Shown here piece by piece: positions 35,092 through 46,579 of a DNA stretch of 64,000 bases. A model generated the notes under the pieces. The model ran no database searches and was not told the DNA's origin. It saw only the letters and a program-made list of their open reading frames with translations. Numbering within the stretch: position 1 is the stretch's first letter; every line of letters starts with the position of its first letter. A program made the translations under genes and the position numbers. Origin of the DNA: Thozetella sp. PMI_491 (Eukaryota > Ascomycota > Sordariomycetes > Chaetosphaeriales > Chaetosphaeriaceae); NCBI GenBank assembly GCA_021432635.1, contig MU270025.1:765244-829243 (forward strand). Direction: 5' to 3'.

Positions 35092-37464
35092 CTACCTGCC
35101 ACCGACAGTCTCAACCGTTGCGGCCTCGGAGGCGCCGCTGCCGTTCGTGGAGCTGGTGCCGGATCCCTTGCCCGCCACGGCGTTGGCGTATGTCCAGCCG
35201 GTGCCGAGTGGGCTCGCGGCGCCGAGGTGGCCGCCGGAGATTCGTTTTCGCGCCCGTGTCTGGGCGTCATCTTCCTCTTCCATGCTGAAGACGAAGGAGG
35301 TGTCCTCCTCGTCGATGGGTGTCGTGAAGCGCCCCGTGACACTAGACCCGATGGAGCCGCTGCTCACGTGCCGCTCGAGGCCGCGCTCGCGCTCGCGGTC
35401 CCGGCCGATGATGCCGGCGGCGAGGGAGCTGAGGCCGGTGCCACTCGGTACGCGAGCAGCATTGGGGTGGAGGTGCGGGCTTGAGCCGGTCGAGGCCTCG
35501 TCGCCGATCCGCGTGCGCTGTAGCTGTTGGGTGAGCACTGACAGGGACTCGCCGCTGCCGGACCTGTTTACGGTGTGTCCATTGCTCGGGACGCTGCTGC
35601 TCAGCTCCGCGCCGATCCCAGTCGCGAGGCTCGAGTTCCGCAGGGGGCTCCCGACGTGGCCGAAGGGCGACGTGACATGCTTCATGGAGCGGTTGGATGC
35701 TCCGTAGCTGCCGCTCCCCGCGTCCAGGATGGCCTCTTCTTCTCGCTGGCGCTGAAACAAGGAGCCCCAGCGGCTAGGACTGCCCACGGTGCCGGGGCTG
35801 CCGAACTTGCTGGCCGAGGCGCTGCCTACCACCAGCGGCTCGCTGGGCGGCTCTGTGTCTAGGCCCCGCAGCGTGTTGGTAGTTGAGCCTCGCCGCGCCT
35901 TCTCAGCCGGTGTCAGCACCTCGTTAGCCAGAGCCCCCGGGACGTAGTCCTCCTCGAACAGGAACTCGGCCTCCCAGTCGCGGTCGACCTTGGGCACGCT
36001 GCTGCTGAGCATGCGCGGCTTGGGGAAGCGCAGCGAGCTGCTGTGCATGGTACGCTTGCCGAAGTACTCGTCACCGCCCAGCAGGCTCGTGCCTTGTGGA
36101 GTCGAGCCCATGGGTGGGCTGCTGCCAAAGCCCCCAGAGTCGGCCCCGCTCATGGAGGTCTGGGGAAGGCGGTCGTCGCTGCCGAAGGCGGTCTGGTGCA
36201 GCATTTTGAGGGTACCCGTGTTCCGGAGGTCCTTGATGGGGTTCAACGAGGGCGAGGGCGAGTCAAGGCCAAACTTGGAAGGCACTGACGAGGGCCAGGG
36301 CCCGTAGCGCGCAGCGTGCGAGATGCCGTTGCTGTCGAAGGAGGCCGGAAGTGGGGCGTCCAGCACTGAGAGGCCCTTGGTGTTGACGGGGGACAGACCC
36401 AGGCCGAAGCGGCCGGCGTCGTCGTCTCGTGGGGAGCCGTAGACGGAGGTAGGGTTCGACGAATAGGTGGTGTCGATGGTGGGCAGGCCGGCCTCGAGGC
36501 TCGGCTGGCGGCCCAACTGGTGATAACGGTCCTCGCTGCCGTAAGGACTCGTGGCCGTGTAGGCGGGGATGTTGTCGGCGCGCATGAACGAGTTGGTGAG
36601 GGCGCTATTCGAGGAGTGGTGGTAAGTCGTCGGGTTGACTCGGGCGCCGAGGTTGATGGCCGGGGCCCCTATCGTCACGCCGTTCTTGCCATAGTTGATG
36701 CGTCGCCCGTCAGGGAGCACGTGGATGTTTGCACATTTGGGTCCGAATTTGCAGTTACCCTACAGCCGGTTGCACACGCCAGTGTCAGCATAACGCCTTT
36801 TCTCTCTGTCCTGCTGCCTTGCCCCTCCTTCCCGAGACCGCCGGACCGCAGGCTCCCACGGGCCGCAGGTGAGACCTGCGCGGCCCAAGGGTACGGAGGG
36901 ACATCGGGAGGGGACCACGGCGGTGGTAACAGCTCTATCGTGCTACGGACCTTCGCGAAGTATTTGCAGACGTTCTCAGCGGCGGCCCCGAGATCGTGAC
37001 TGAAGGGGCAGGCATTCCCCGCCTGGCAGGCGCCTTGCCTAAAGAATTTGCAGGGGACATGGGATGTGTCTGGAAAGGCAAGCAGAGTGTCTCGTCAGCG
37101 CTGGGTTATTTCTTCTTTTTATTCCCGCACGGCAGGAGCAGCCGAAGGAAACTTGGCACCTTGCCAGCTTGGCTCGTGAAGCCGGGTGCGGCGTGGCGGC
37201 TCAGGAGGCCCCTGAGGGACCTCGAGAGGGGAGGGGAGCTAGGGAGGGACGAAGCCCAGAATTGCGCGCTTCTCGCGGCGGGAGACGGGCAGAGCACGAG
37301 CCGTGTGCGGGCGGAGAGGGCGAGAGCTTACTTGGGGGGCTTCGCGGCCCGTCAAATCGTTGTGCACCGGGGACGGGAGCCATCATGCCATTAGCGACGC
37401 CGTTCCGACCGGGGATTGTGAGGCTGCCGGATCGAATGTGTCGGAGCTCGGGAGGGTTGGACAT
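35092..37464 (-). CDS. CCCH-type zinc-finger protein (Lee1-like)
   Basis: Exons on the minus strand are 37464-37332, 37069-36951 and 36759-35092, 639 aa. Two tandem C-x7-C-x5-C-x3-H fingers are assembled only after splicing: Cys51/59/65-His69 (exon 2) and Cys79/87/93-His97, where exon 2 gives CKYFAK and exon 3 GNCKFGPKCANIH. The remainder is long, Ser/Gly/Pro-rich and mostly disordered, with an ordered-looking segment DWEAEFLFEEDYVPGALANE near the middle. Tandem CCCH fingers of this spacing usually bind RNA; the sequence resembles yeast Lee1 and its Pezizomycotina relatives, whose role is poorly known. The start at 37464 (MSNPPELRHIRSGS) was preferred to a later MM pair because the intervening residues read as protein in the same frame. 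Confidence 0.85.
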
Positions 37465-40259
37465 AGTTTTTGTGTGCGTCGTGCGAGAGGAGGAGGCCGA
37501 GACGGGCGGCAGCGGCGCGACGGAGACGGGCGGGCTGGGAAGGAGGGGCAGCGAGTGGATTGGAGGGTTTGTGCAGATCGCCCTTGGATAAGCTCTGGCC
37601 GCTGGGAGAGATTGTGAACCAGCCCACGATTGGACAAATCCGGTGTAAGCAGCAAGCAAAGGCCGAGCTTGCGCGCCCCCTCTCCCGAGGCACTAGAGCT
37701 TCGGCGGCGGCGTGATGTGCTTCGTTTATATATGGACGCGGGATATGGCAGGCTGCAGCAGGAGAGGAGTGAGGAGTGCGGGTTGCTGTAGATTGCACCA
37801 GCAGGTGGTCGAAGAGGAGCTTGCCTAACAATGAGGGGGAGGACAAATCGGTGAGGCGAGGGAGAAGGAGACCAGGGGGGGGGGTGGACTAAGGATATGG
37901 TGCACCCGGAGGGGGGAAAAGGACGAGGAGGGAAACAGGAGGGGAGTGGAGGGGCGCCTGGGGCGGAGTGGATTGTGGCGGGTTCAATCGGTCACAAAAT
38001 GTCTCCATCTATGTCGGCCTACAGCGAGGCGAGGTGAGAGTTGCCGCTGTCACTGCACTGGACGTTAGAGTGCCTCGCAGCGCAAGATGCTGCCGAAAGC
38101 CCATCGCACCGCACCCCCCCTTGTCCTGGCTCTGCCCGCCTTTCCCCCTCCCCCGCTGATGCTGATTATTGCACACTGGCCCGAGGGGGTGGGGGTTTTG
38201 GGGTGAGGAGCTGAGGAGCACTAAGACATAGGCTGCAGCACGGGCGACGTTGCTGGGACCAGGTCTTCATCCACCGAACCGTGTCTGACAGAAGTGACTA
38301 TCTGGTGCGCGGGAGGCAAGACTACCGACGACGCATGCCGGCCAATGATGGCTTTGATCGGGCGTGAGTTGCCTCTTCCTCCGCGTCTGGCCGTCCGGTA
38401 TCTTCGCTGGTCCTTGAGTCTTGGGTGTGAGGGGTGAGAGCTAGGCGCGGTGGAATGGCCGGCCAGTTCTGGGCTAGCGACACCACGACCGACTCAGACT
38501 CGCCTTGGGATGCATGGCGTGAGCAGCGATAAGGACAGAGGGATTCCGGGAGGGCCTTTTCTCGCCTCTGCACCCGAAACGGATACCCGACAGACAGGAT
38601 GGAGCCCGCCATGGGTTTCTTCTGCTGCTGCGAACACCTCGACGTACGTATGTCCTCGTGTCTGGCCCCCCCTCCCGCCCCCCTCTTTCCCTTGATTCCC
38701 ATCCCCCCCCTGTAGGTTGATGCTCATGCATTTCACCCGTGCAGCGCTACTGCGCACCATCAGGGTAGCTCTGGAAGATCGGGCCAAGCAGAGCACGCAG
38801 TACCTTATCTGCAGCACTGGGCATATAGTATTGGTAGGCTAGGGGCCGTACCTACCTATTAAGAGGACGGCCCAGCGAACAGCCCAGGTACCTGAGGTTG
38901 GCGAGTGCTAAAATGTCGTTTACCTGGAGAGGCTGCTGAAGGAGGCGCGCGGGAGGGCTGCGACGTTTCCTCTTACGGCAGCCACAGCTCCTCCTGAAGG
39001 CTGCGTGACCAGGGGGGATGTAGGCCTACTCGGCCGAGTGCAGCGGTCAGTACCCCAGGCAGGGAGGCAATGGAATCCCGATATGGCGAGCGAGTGCACT
39101 AGATGCGGACATGGGAGGGCTGCCGTCAGCGAAGCAGATCTTGGCATGGCGCCGATGGCCTCAGGAGAGGGAGGGAGGGAGAGGGCGCGCGAGGGTGCCC
39201 GCCATGTTCTCTTCTGGTGCTTTCTTGTGGGGACGGCGGGTTGCTGGACCGCCGCGCAGGACCCGATGAGAGCGGTGATGGAGGGTTGCACCCGTCCATA
39301 TCTGATGATTTGATCCTGGCGCACGTGAAGGGACGGCTTCGCACGGGACGCATCCAGGCCGTCCTCCAGCGCCCCGCTCCCCCAAAAAGTCGAACCCGGG
39401 GGTGGGGGGTCTCGCTCAGAGGCTCACCGAACCTTGCCGGACACCTAATACCCTACTACTACACCTGCTCCCTTGTACCTTGTCTGGCCGGCCTCACCCA
39501 CCGCTGCGATCCCCTCCCCCAGCATCTCCCGCATCTCCAGCTTCCCCAGCACTGAACCGGCGCTCCACGTGAAACAATGACGGGCTGGGGGCATAAAAAG
39601 AGGCGCCCGCGTTTGGCGGCGGAGCTGGGCCTTGCAGAAAGGCTTGTCCTAGTCCCACTCTTGCCTGGACCATGTTCCAAGGCCACGGCCGGGGCCCAAG
39701 ACTGGATCACGGGGCTGCTCGATTGTGCGGATGACTTTGTTTGATGACGACCGGCTGCCGATACGACAGGTCAGGTAGCACGCGGCTCCCGCTGACCTTG
39801 ATCGGGCGGGGCGGCCAGCGCGAGCAAAGGAGGGGGAGGCCTTGGAGAGAGAGGGCTTGGGGAGCCAAGGAGGGGTGCCTCCAAGGCCCACTCGGTTGCC
39901 CGTCATCCGAGACAGCAGCAAGTAGCTAGCAACAAGCGGCCAACAGCAGCAACAAGAAGCAAAAAGGGAGCAAGCAGGGTTAGGGTTCGCTCGGCATGCC
40001 GCTTTTGCTACATGCCGCGTGCCGGCGCTCGCTCACGTAAACAAAACCCCTGACGGCTGACCGGTCTAGTGACTCTGGTGGAATGCGGGAACTAGTTGCA
40101 TTCGACGGCACCCGAGGCCATTCTAGCCACCCTTTCCTGTCTCAATGCCGCAGGCCCCGATCGACGTCATCCCACGCCCTCTACTAGCTCCTCCCTCCCG
40201 CCTGGGACCACACACCCTCGTTGCCTCATTCGGGGTATGCGACCAGAGACACCACACCT
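37465..40259. promoter_or_regulatory. Long upstream region of the CCCH gene
   Basis: About 2.8 kb without a convincing gene on either strand. It is rich in G/C homopolymer runs (for example near 37860-37970 and 38660-38710) and includes a double telomere-type motif AGGGTTAGGGTT at 39976-39987. Long intergenic regions ahead of regulatory genes are common in filamentous fungi. A short unannotated transcript here cannot be excluded. Confidence 0.4.
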
Positions 40260-40343
40260 CAGAGACCCCCTCCCGCAGAGACACCCCCTCCCTCAGAGAC
40301 ACCCCCTCCCTCAGACACACACTCTTCAGAGACCCCATTGCCT
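40260..40343. repeat. 18-nt tandem repeat overlapping the end of the NRPS-like gene
   Basis: About 4.5 units of CAGAGACACCCCCTCCCT. Two perfect copies at 40276-40293 and 40294-40311 are flanked by degenerate copies at 40260-40275, 40312-40326 and 40327-40343. The stop codon of the minus-strand NRPS-like gene (40328-40326) and its last few codons lie in the outermost copy. Confidence 0.75.
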
Positions 40344-43300
40344 CAGCCAGAGCCGCAGCCACTCGGCGTCTACGGCCTTAAGCTGTCTCAATACAGAACT
40401 CGCCTCCTCGCTCATCACCGTGGCGATGGCAGGCCGCTTAGTGCCACCCAGGCTCTCGAAAAAGTCGGCCAGCTTCAGCCCCGTCACCTCGTGCGCCGCC
40501 GCCGATGTCAGCTCCTGCTGCTCATTCCTCAGCGCCGTCAGCCACTCCTCCCACGAGGCGAGCTTGACCGACGGCCCGAGGTGCTCGAGCGCTACGGGCG
40601 CCAGCGACGACCACGACGTCGTCCGCGGATTGACGCCGTGGTATATCCTCAGCCCGCGCTCGGCTCCGGCCGGCCCCCGGACAGCGGGGGCGATGCCGCA
40701 CAGCTCCAGCACGATCTGAGCCACAAGGTCGACCGGGATCCAGTCCACACTCTCCATACACCCCAGCGTAGACGGGAGGACACCCATGCGCTTGGACGTG
40801 GCGATCAGCTGCGCGCGGCGGTTAGTGCTACAATCACACGGCAGACGCGGCCGGAGTCAGACCTACCGTAGGTAGCCACTCCTGCTTGTTCCACTCCCCC
40901 TTCTCCGCCCGCAGGACCGGCCCGCCAATCTGTCCAATACGGAAGATGGTGGCCGTCACTCCTGCTTCTCTTGCAGCGCGTTCGAGGATGAGCTCTGAGA
41001 CCAGCTTCGATCCCGCGTACCCGGACTCTGTCCCGTAGCTCAGGTCACGGATGACCGCCTCGGGAACTTTGCCATCCGTGTCTAGGCCCATTGTGGCGCC
41101 GATGGATGAAATGAAGAAGATGCTTGCCCTGCATCTGCTGTTCAACGCGAACTCGACCAGGTTGCGAACGCCGGCAATGTGCGGCTCAAACGACGCAAGT
41201 CCCCAGTTGAAGTTCACCGGCCACGCGTTGTCTAGTCCGGAGTCAGCACGCCACCATTCTGATACGCGACCAAGCTCGGGTAGGAAGCTACTGACGGATC
41301 ACGAGTGTAGTCTTGTCTAAGAGATTTCGAAATGCCTCTCCCGGCAGTCCAAAGTCCACTTTCGATAGGTCAGCCTGAAGAAACTGGACTCTGCCGTCCG
41401 AAAGACCCAGCCCGAGGCCACGGCTTGCGCTGGATGCCAGCTGCTTTTTCTTTCCGTCCGCACTCCTGTTGAGGCAGGTCACAGATCGTACATTCGGTCT
41501 GCTCAGCAGCTCATCCAATATGTACGACCCAAGCGAGCCAGTGCTGCCGGTCAGTACCACATGGAGCCCGTCTTCCCTTACGGTCGAGCATATGTTGGCC
41601 GTGTATTTTTCCAGAAGCGCCTCTGCCACATTAAGATCCTCAGCCGCCGGGCCCGCCGGGCCATGGCCATTGGTCAAGATGTCGTTACTGCTCGTCTCAC
41701 TCAGGACGCGGCGGAAAGCCTTGGAAAGCTTCTCGATCGTCGGGTTGGCATACACAATCTGCGGTCTGACCTTGTGTATGAGGGTATCAGAAACCGCACG
41801 CTGTCGGAGTGCTCCGCGAAGGGCGCCGACCACGATGAAGACTTGGAGCGAGTCCAAACCAGCACCGAATAAGTCATCGCCCAGAGACACCTTCTCCGCC
41901 GGCACGGACAGAATACGGCCTACCAGCGCGCGAATGCCGCCCTGAATGGACTCTAGGGACCCGGCGTCGACACCGCTCAGTGCGCTGTCGGCATACTCGT
42001 CCTCGCGCTTCTGGTAGAACCGATCGATATCCTCCTGGAACAGAGCCACGGTGCTGAGCCGCTTCACCGAGCCCTTATCTGCGCGCAAAAGATGCTTGCC
42101 TTTCTCGGCAAACAGGATGTAGTTGCGATGGATCTGAGCCTGGGCTGGCGCTACCTTGTTTGCTCGCTCAATCACCTCTCAAAGGCTGCCTAGAAAGCCT
42201 GCTCGCTCCTTCTTGTCTAGAGCAGCGATCCTCTCAGGATCTCGAAGCTCGATCAAAATGGCGGGCTGAAACCGGCCGGCGCCAACCTATCCCATTTCGT
42301 CAGTAACGACCCTTCGAAGAGTAGCTCGAGGGCCCAGAGGTTCCTATTTCTTACTAGCAAAGAGCCCATCACGTCTGGATGGCTGTTGATGATGCTCTCG
42401 ATGTCCGCTGGCTGAATCTTCTCGCCATTTCCGAGGACGATGATGTCGTCGGATCGGCCGACCGAATACCAGTAATCACTCTTCTTCGGATCCGGATGGC
42501 GGGAGTATACGTCCCGGAAGTTGTACTCTTGCAGCTCCGGGAAGGTGTGGAAGACCCCTTGGTAGCGCTCATACTCACGCTTGCGGAGCACCCAGCACTC
42601 GAAGATTCCTGGGGCAACCTCCCGCATGTCGACCTGCATGCTGGGGTGCCAGCGGAAATAGTGCCAGTCGTTGGGGTCTAGGATATCCCAGCACTGCAGC
42701 AATAACGTCTCACTAGCCCCGATCATGTTGCGCAGCTTAATGACCTTGGCTACTGCCACTCCTAGATCGTGTGATACTGGCCCTGTAGCGATCGAGTTAG
42801 CCTTAAACCTACCGAATGTTCACATCCGCGGCTACTTACCTCCTCCGGTTACAATGAATTCCGACCCTCGAAATCGCTCGAGTACGGCTGGCTTCAGACC
42901 AAGCTCCTCCACGACAGGGGGTGGGAGGACCCAGGCGTCGATCTTGCGCAAGTCAAGAACCTGTTCAGCTAGGGACAGGCTGGGAATGCCAATCGGAGGT
43001 CCCATGACGTGGGTGCCTTTGTAGAATATCATAGACCACAGACCGTTCATCGCTCCCATCATCTTGAGCCGGTGGTATAATTGTCAGAGGCACCTACAAG
43101 TGCGCTTGAAGCTCTTGAACCACTCACATGGTAGAAAGGAAACGTGCAAAACATAACTTGGCCTTCACGAAAACGATGCCGCACGGGGGTGCCATCAGAC
43201 CCGTTCGGGAGGCCGTTTGATGCATCCCAGGATGCGGCTAAGCCATGACGGCAGACTACGGGCTTTGGGACCCCTGTGGTCCCAGACGTATGGGTGACAA

Positions 43301-43953
43301 ACAGCACCTCGCTTCTAGCCTGTTCCCACGTCTTGTTGTACGGATACGGCTCAACGGGGTCCACCAGCAGCAGGTCCTCGAGCTCAGGTATGTCAAGCAC
43401 CTTCAGCCACCCAGCACCGGCTTCGAGAATGCTGGAGACTGACTCGTGTCGTTGGGTAGGTAGCACGATGGTAGTACACTTCGTCGTCTGCATGAGCCCG
43501 ATCTGGCCCGCGATGCTGTTCCGCGGGGAAAGGAACAGTGCCTACGCGCCGAATTAGAACCCCACCCCCTCCTGACTACGGTACAGCGCTTGGGTGCATG
43601 AGGCATCATACCTGGAACCCGGCCTTGACCGCTGCAATCGTAATGATACCATAGCGAATATCGTCTTGGGACAGCGGATCAGCGGCGTACAACGTGACAT
43701 GTGGGAAGGGCGACTCACGCGGTCCAATGTAGGCGAGCGTCTCGAACGACGTGCTTCGCCCCATCAGAGACTCGAGCCACCAGGCAGTACGGTTGATGGC
43801 GTTTGCCAGCTCCTTGGCCGAGACATCTCGGAACCCGTTCTCGAGCTTGCCCCCTCGGGGAAAGGCGTATAGAATGTGCCCTGGATCCTCCTGTGCCAGC
43901 TCATCGATAATGTTTGGCAGCAGCCGCTCCCCGTGCCCCTGTGAGACAGCCAT
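40326..43953 (-). pseudogene. NRPS-like A-T-R enzyme (adenylation-thiolation-thioester reductase) with one in-frame TGA
   Basis: Minus-strand exons 43953-43612, 43541-43128, 43062-42840, 42782-42355, 42286-41296, 41231-40867 and 40808-40326 give about 1081 codons. Such enzymes activate a carboxylic acid as an acyl-AMP, load it on phosphopantetheine and release it as aldehyde or alcohol. Visible motifs are A3 HTSGTTGVPKP, A7-type YWYSVGRSDDIIVLGNGEK, the carrier site GDDLFGAGLDSLQ, and the reductase NAD(P) site VVLTGSTGSLGSYILDELL. Six introns with good consensus keep one frame throughout except for a TGA at 42181-42179, between the adenylation and carrier domains. No GT donor exists upstream in that exon that would remove it without losing the conserved GRFQPAILIEL strand. 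Either a recent nonsense mutation or a base error; otherwise the gene looks intact. Substrate unknown. Confidence 0.8.
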
Positions 43954-45682
43954 GGTAGGAAATGTCGAGCGGTAAATGATGGAGAGCAGGGTATAATACC
44001 GAGATCCGTTGATCTGAGGTCATTCGCTGACTCCCTTTTCCACAGGATCTGGCGAGGTATGTGCATGCGGGAGGTACTGGCTTAAATAGAAACTCGGAGG
44101 TGCCACGGAGCGGCCGCCGTAGGGGGGTTGGGGTCGATACCAGACGCGGGAAACGCGGGAAGCCACGCGCATGGCTGCCGTACCGAACTGGCGTGGTCGA
44201 CTTTCGCGGGCTAATGCCGGCGTGCATTCCAGAAACCTTGTCAAATCACTCATGATCAACAAGTGTGCTGATATCTGTGGTCGGTGGATACGACGTGTGC
44301 TATCTGCCATCTCGCCCAGTCATTTCCTCCCTAGTTAAGATTCCGAAGGCTTCGTAAGCACTTAAGCGACCTCGAAACGCAGCTTAGTCGTCGCCGGGGC
44401 CCAAGGCTGCGGTGCGCCAGACTGCCCTACCGCGTGGCGTTTGATTAGCTTCGGAGGTGGCTCACCCGGCTCTGGAATCAGAAATTGCCCCTGCGTCGGG
44501 TACTGAATTGCAGGCTTGGCTGAGCGTCCCCGGGGATATACGTGCAGCGACTGTGGCTTCCGCGTTGCTTAAGCTTCTAGGCGGTATCTAAGCTCGAGTG
44601 CGGTCCTGTATGCCCCTCATCACCCCCCACCTTCCGATGCTTCTGATCAGCTCGTTCTTCCATCTGCTATTTGAGATGTAACAGAGGACCATGCGAGCAG
44701 TCTCGCATTGGTCCGAGTTCGGCCATCTGCCTTGTTTGGGAATCCGGTCTAAACCTAGTTACGGGGTAGGAACCTCGCAGGTTTATTCTTGCAAAATATA
44801 TCGCTAGGTAGGTTGGGACAGCTCATGCCTCACCAACCGACCCGCTCGCCCGGAATCCAGCCTGCCAGCCAAGCCGGCGGCTCCCCAAGACATCCGTCTA
44901 TGGTTCCACTGCGCGCGTACATGTGCATATGGGCAGACCAACAAGCCAATGAGCAGCCGGCTATTGGGATACAGCGCTCGTCTTTGCTCCTATTACCGAT
45001 CGTAGCTCCGTGCCTAGCTACGAGCGCACAGCAAGAAGCAGTACGTATGATGACTCTGGAAAGGCCTAGTATGGTGGAAATGTTGGTGTTGGTTCAAGAG
45101 CGTGATCCAAAAGAGGAAATTCGTAAATGTTTCACATCCTGGCAGTGGATAAAGATAATTTTTGGCTTAGTGAGGTCCCACAGTACATCTACCGGTACTA
45201 GTAGATCCCCTTGGCACCTTATCTCACCATTAGTGCACGGCGATCTTTACGCGGATTATTCAACGTCACATACTTGCTTAAGCCACGTGTGGTATGCACT
45301 GTCAACTTTTAAGCTTACATGCCGCGTACGTTAGCTCCATACCGCCTGATCTGTTCGTATAGCACAGACCGGTAAATTGGTGGGATTTGGATGGATACGA
45401 CGATGATTCCTCAGCACAGAGTTGCATGCAGTAGCCCGTGCTCTAGTTACGGATGGTTGCCACTTGATCTATCCACAGTGATCTAATCTTCTTTCCTCTC
45501 TCTCTTTCAAACCCCGACAGTATTGTGCCGACTGCCCGGGGATCGCCTGCTTAGCACACCACCGCGCCAGGCACGGCACACCTGGCCCGTCGAAGGACAC
45601 CAGGAATGCTTTTTTCTGAAAATTGCATAGTCCCGTGGCGTGACGATGCAGGACACACGCTGATTACGGTAGCCGCTCATTA
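43954..45682. other. Intergenic region, about 1.7 kb
   Basis: Promoter side of the NRPS-like gene and 3' flank of the dehydrogenase gene. No coding sequence recognised. Confidence 0.45.
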
Positions 45683-46579
45683 TTAGACAGCCATTCTGAA
45701 CTTGAGCAGGTCCCGCTCCACAATCTCGTCCTTCTTCTGCTCAAGCTCCTCCATGTCCCACTGGGCATTGATAAACCGTCCCGCCAGCCAGTCTCTCCTA
45801 TCCTTCGCGAGCCAGACGAAAGTGTCGCCGGGGAGTTCGGCCGTGTCAACGAGGACCGCGTGCATGTAAGCCGGCATGTTCAGAGCCAGCTCAGTCGGCA
45901 CGCCTCCCGGGTGGGCGGCAATGGCAATGACGCCCTGTTCGTAGTACTCCTGGTCCACAAACTCGTTGAACCGCATGGTGGCGAATCGGGAACCCTGGTA
46001 CGCCGACGCCCCGGGGGTGGTATTGTGGCCGCCGGCGCTGCTCAGGTTGATCATGGTCTTGGTCTCGGAGCGAAGCAACAGTGGGAGGAAGGACCGGGCG
46101 CACAGGTACGAGCCCTTTATGTTGATCTCCCACGAGCGCCACCACTCGACCGGGTCCGATTCCGCGATGGGCTTCCACTGTTCTAGGTATCCTGCGTTGT
46201 TGATGAGCACGTCGAGTTTGCCGCCGAATGCCGCCGTCACCGCTTCGGCGGCAGCGGCAACTGACGCCTCAGAGGCAACGTCAGTCTGCAGGGCCAGCAC
46301 CTGGGGCTCGGGGCGGCTGGCTTCCTTCGCTGCGGCTTTGACCGCGGCCTCGACGTCAGCCAGGCTCGAGCGGGCGGCGATGGCAATCTGCGAGCAGCCG
46401 GCCTTGGCGAAGCTCAGGGCGACGGCCTTGCCGATGCCTTTGGAGGCGCCCGTAATGAATACTGACTTCCCCGAGAGGTCGGCCTTGGTGGGATCAATGA
46501 AGGGGTAGGTGTCGTGATGGCTGGTAGCAAAGTTCGCTAGCGCTAGCCACTTCATGGGATTCCTGGTTCTGTCTGACAT
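45683..46579 (-). CDS. Short-chain dehydrogenase/reductase with Lys-to-Arg change in the active site
   Basis: Single exon, 298 aa. SDR fold features are present: cofactor motif TGASKGIG at 43-50, NNAG at 127-130, catalytic-strand Ser180/Ser181 and Tyr194. The Tyr-x3-Lys pair reads YQGSR, so the lysine that lowers the tyrosine pKa and binds the ribose is Arg198 (codon CGA). The fold is otherwise complete, with a conserved AAHPGGVPTELA loop after the active site and a C-terminal EEL...RDLLKFRMAV. The first ATG in frame is at 46579; the frame is open further upstream but has no earlier ATG. It lies between the NRPS-like gene and the Zn2Cys6 gene, so a tailoring role is possible. Activity may be reduced or altered. 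Confidence 0.87.
   Translation of the reverse strand: MSDRTRNPMKWLALANFATSHHDTYPFIDPTKADLSGKSVFITGASKGIGKAVALSFAKAGCSQIAIAARSSLADVEAAVKAAAKEASRPEPQVLALQTDVASEASVAAAAEAVTAAFGGKLDVLINNAGYLEQWKPIAESDPVEWWRSWEINIKGSYLCARSFLPLLLRSETKTMINLSSAGGHNTTPGASAYQGSRFATMRFNEFVDQEYYEQGVIAIAAHPGGVPTELALNMPAYMHAVLVDTAELPGDTFVWLAKDRRDWLAGRFINAQWDMEELEQKKDEIVERDLLKFRMAV

Noticed and set aside
36520-36999. Plus-strand frame across the CCCH zinc-finger region
   Set aside because: The opposite strand encodes two complete CCCH fingers across spliced exons; this frame has no such support.
40260-40343. CRISPR-like array
   Set aside because: The 18-nt units are directly tandem without spacers, and the genome is eukaryotic.
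42287-42354. Apparent frameshift in the NRPS-like gene, where the adenylation domain seems to end in APAGFSPPF and a stop
   Set aside because: A 68-nt intron with GTAAGA donor, CTGAC branch and ATAG acceptor fits here and restores VGAGRFQPAILIEL. No frameshift is needed.
42176-42354. A longer intron that would splice out the in-frame TGA (donor 42354, acceptor at GAGAG 42176)
   Set aside because: It would delete 35 codons of conserved adenylation-domain sequence, including the GRFQPAILIEL strand, so I do not accept it as the normal form.
44789-45334. 181-residue plus-strand frame between the NRPS-like and dehydrogenase genes
   Set aside because: No recognisable domain, composition unlike neighbouring genes and no promoter-like leader.
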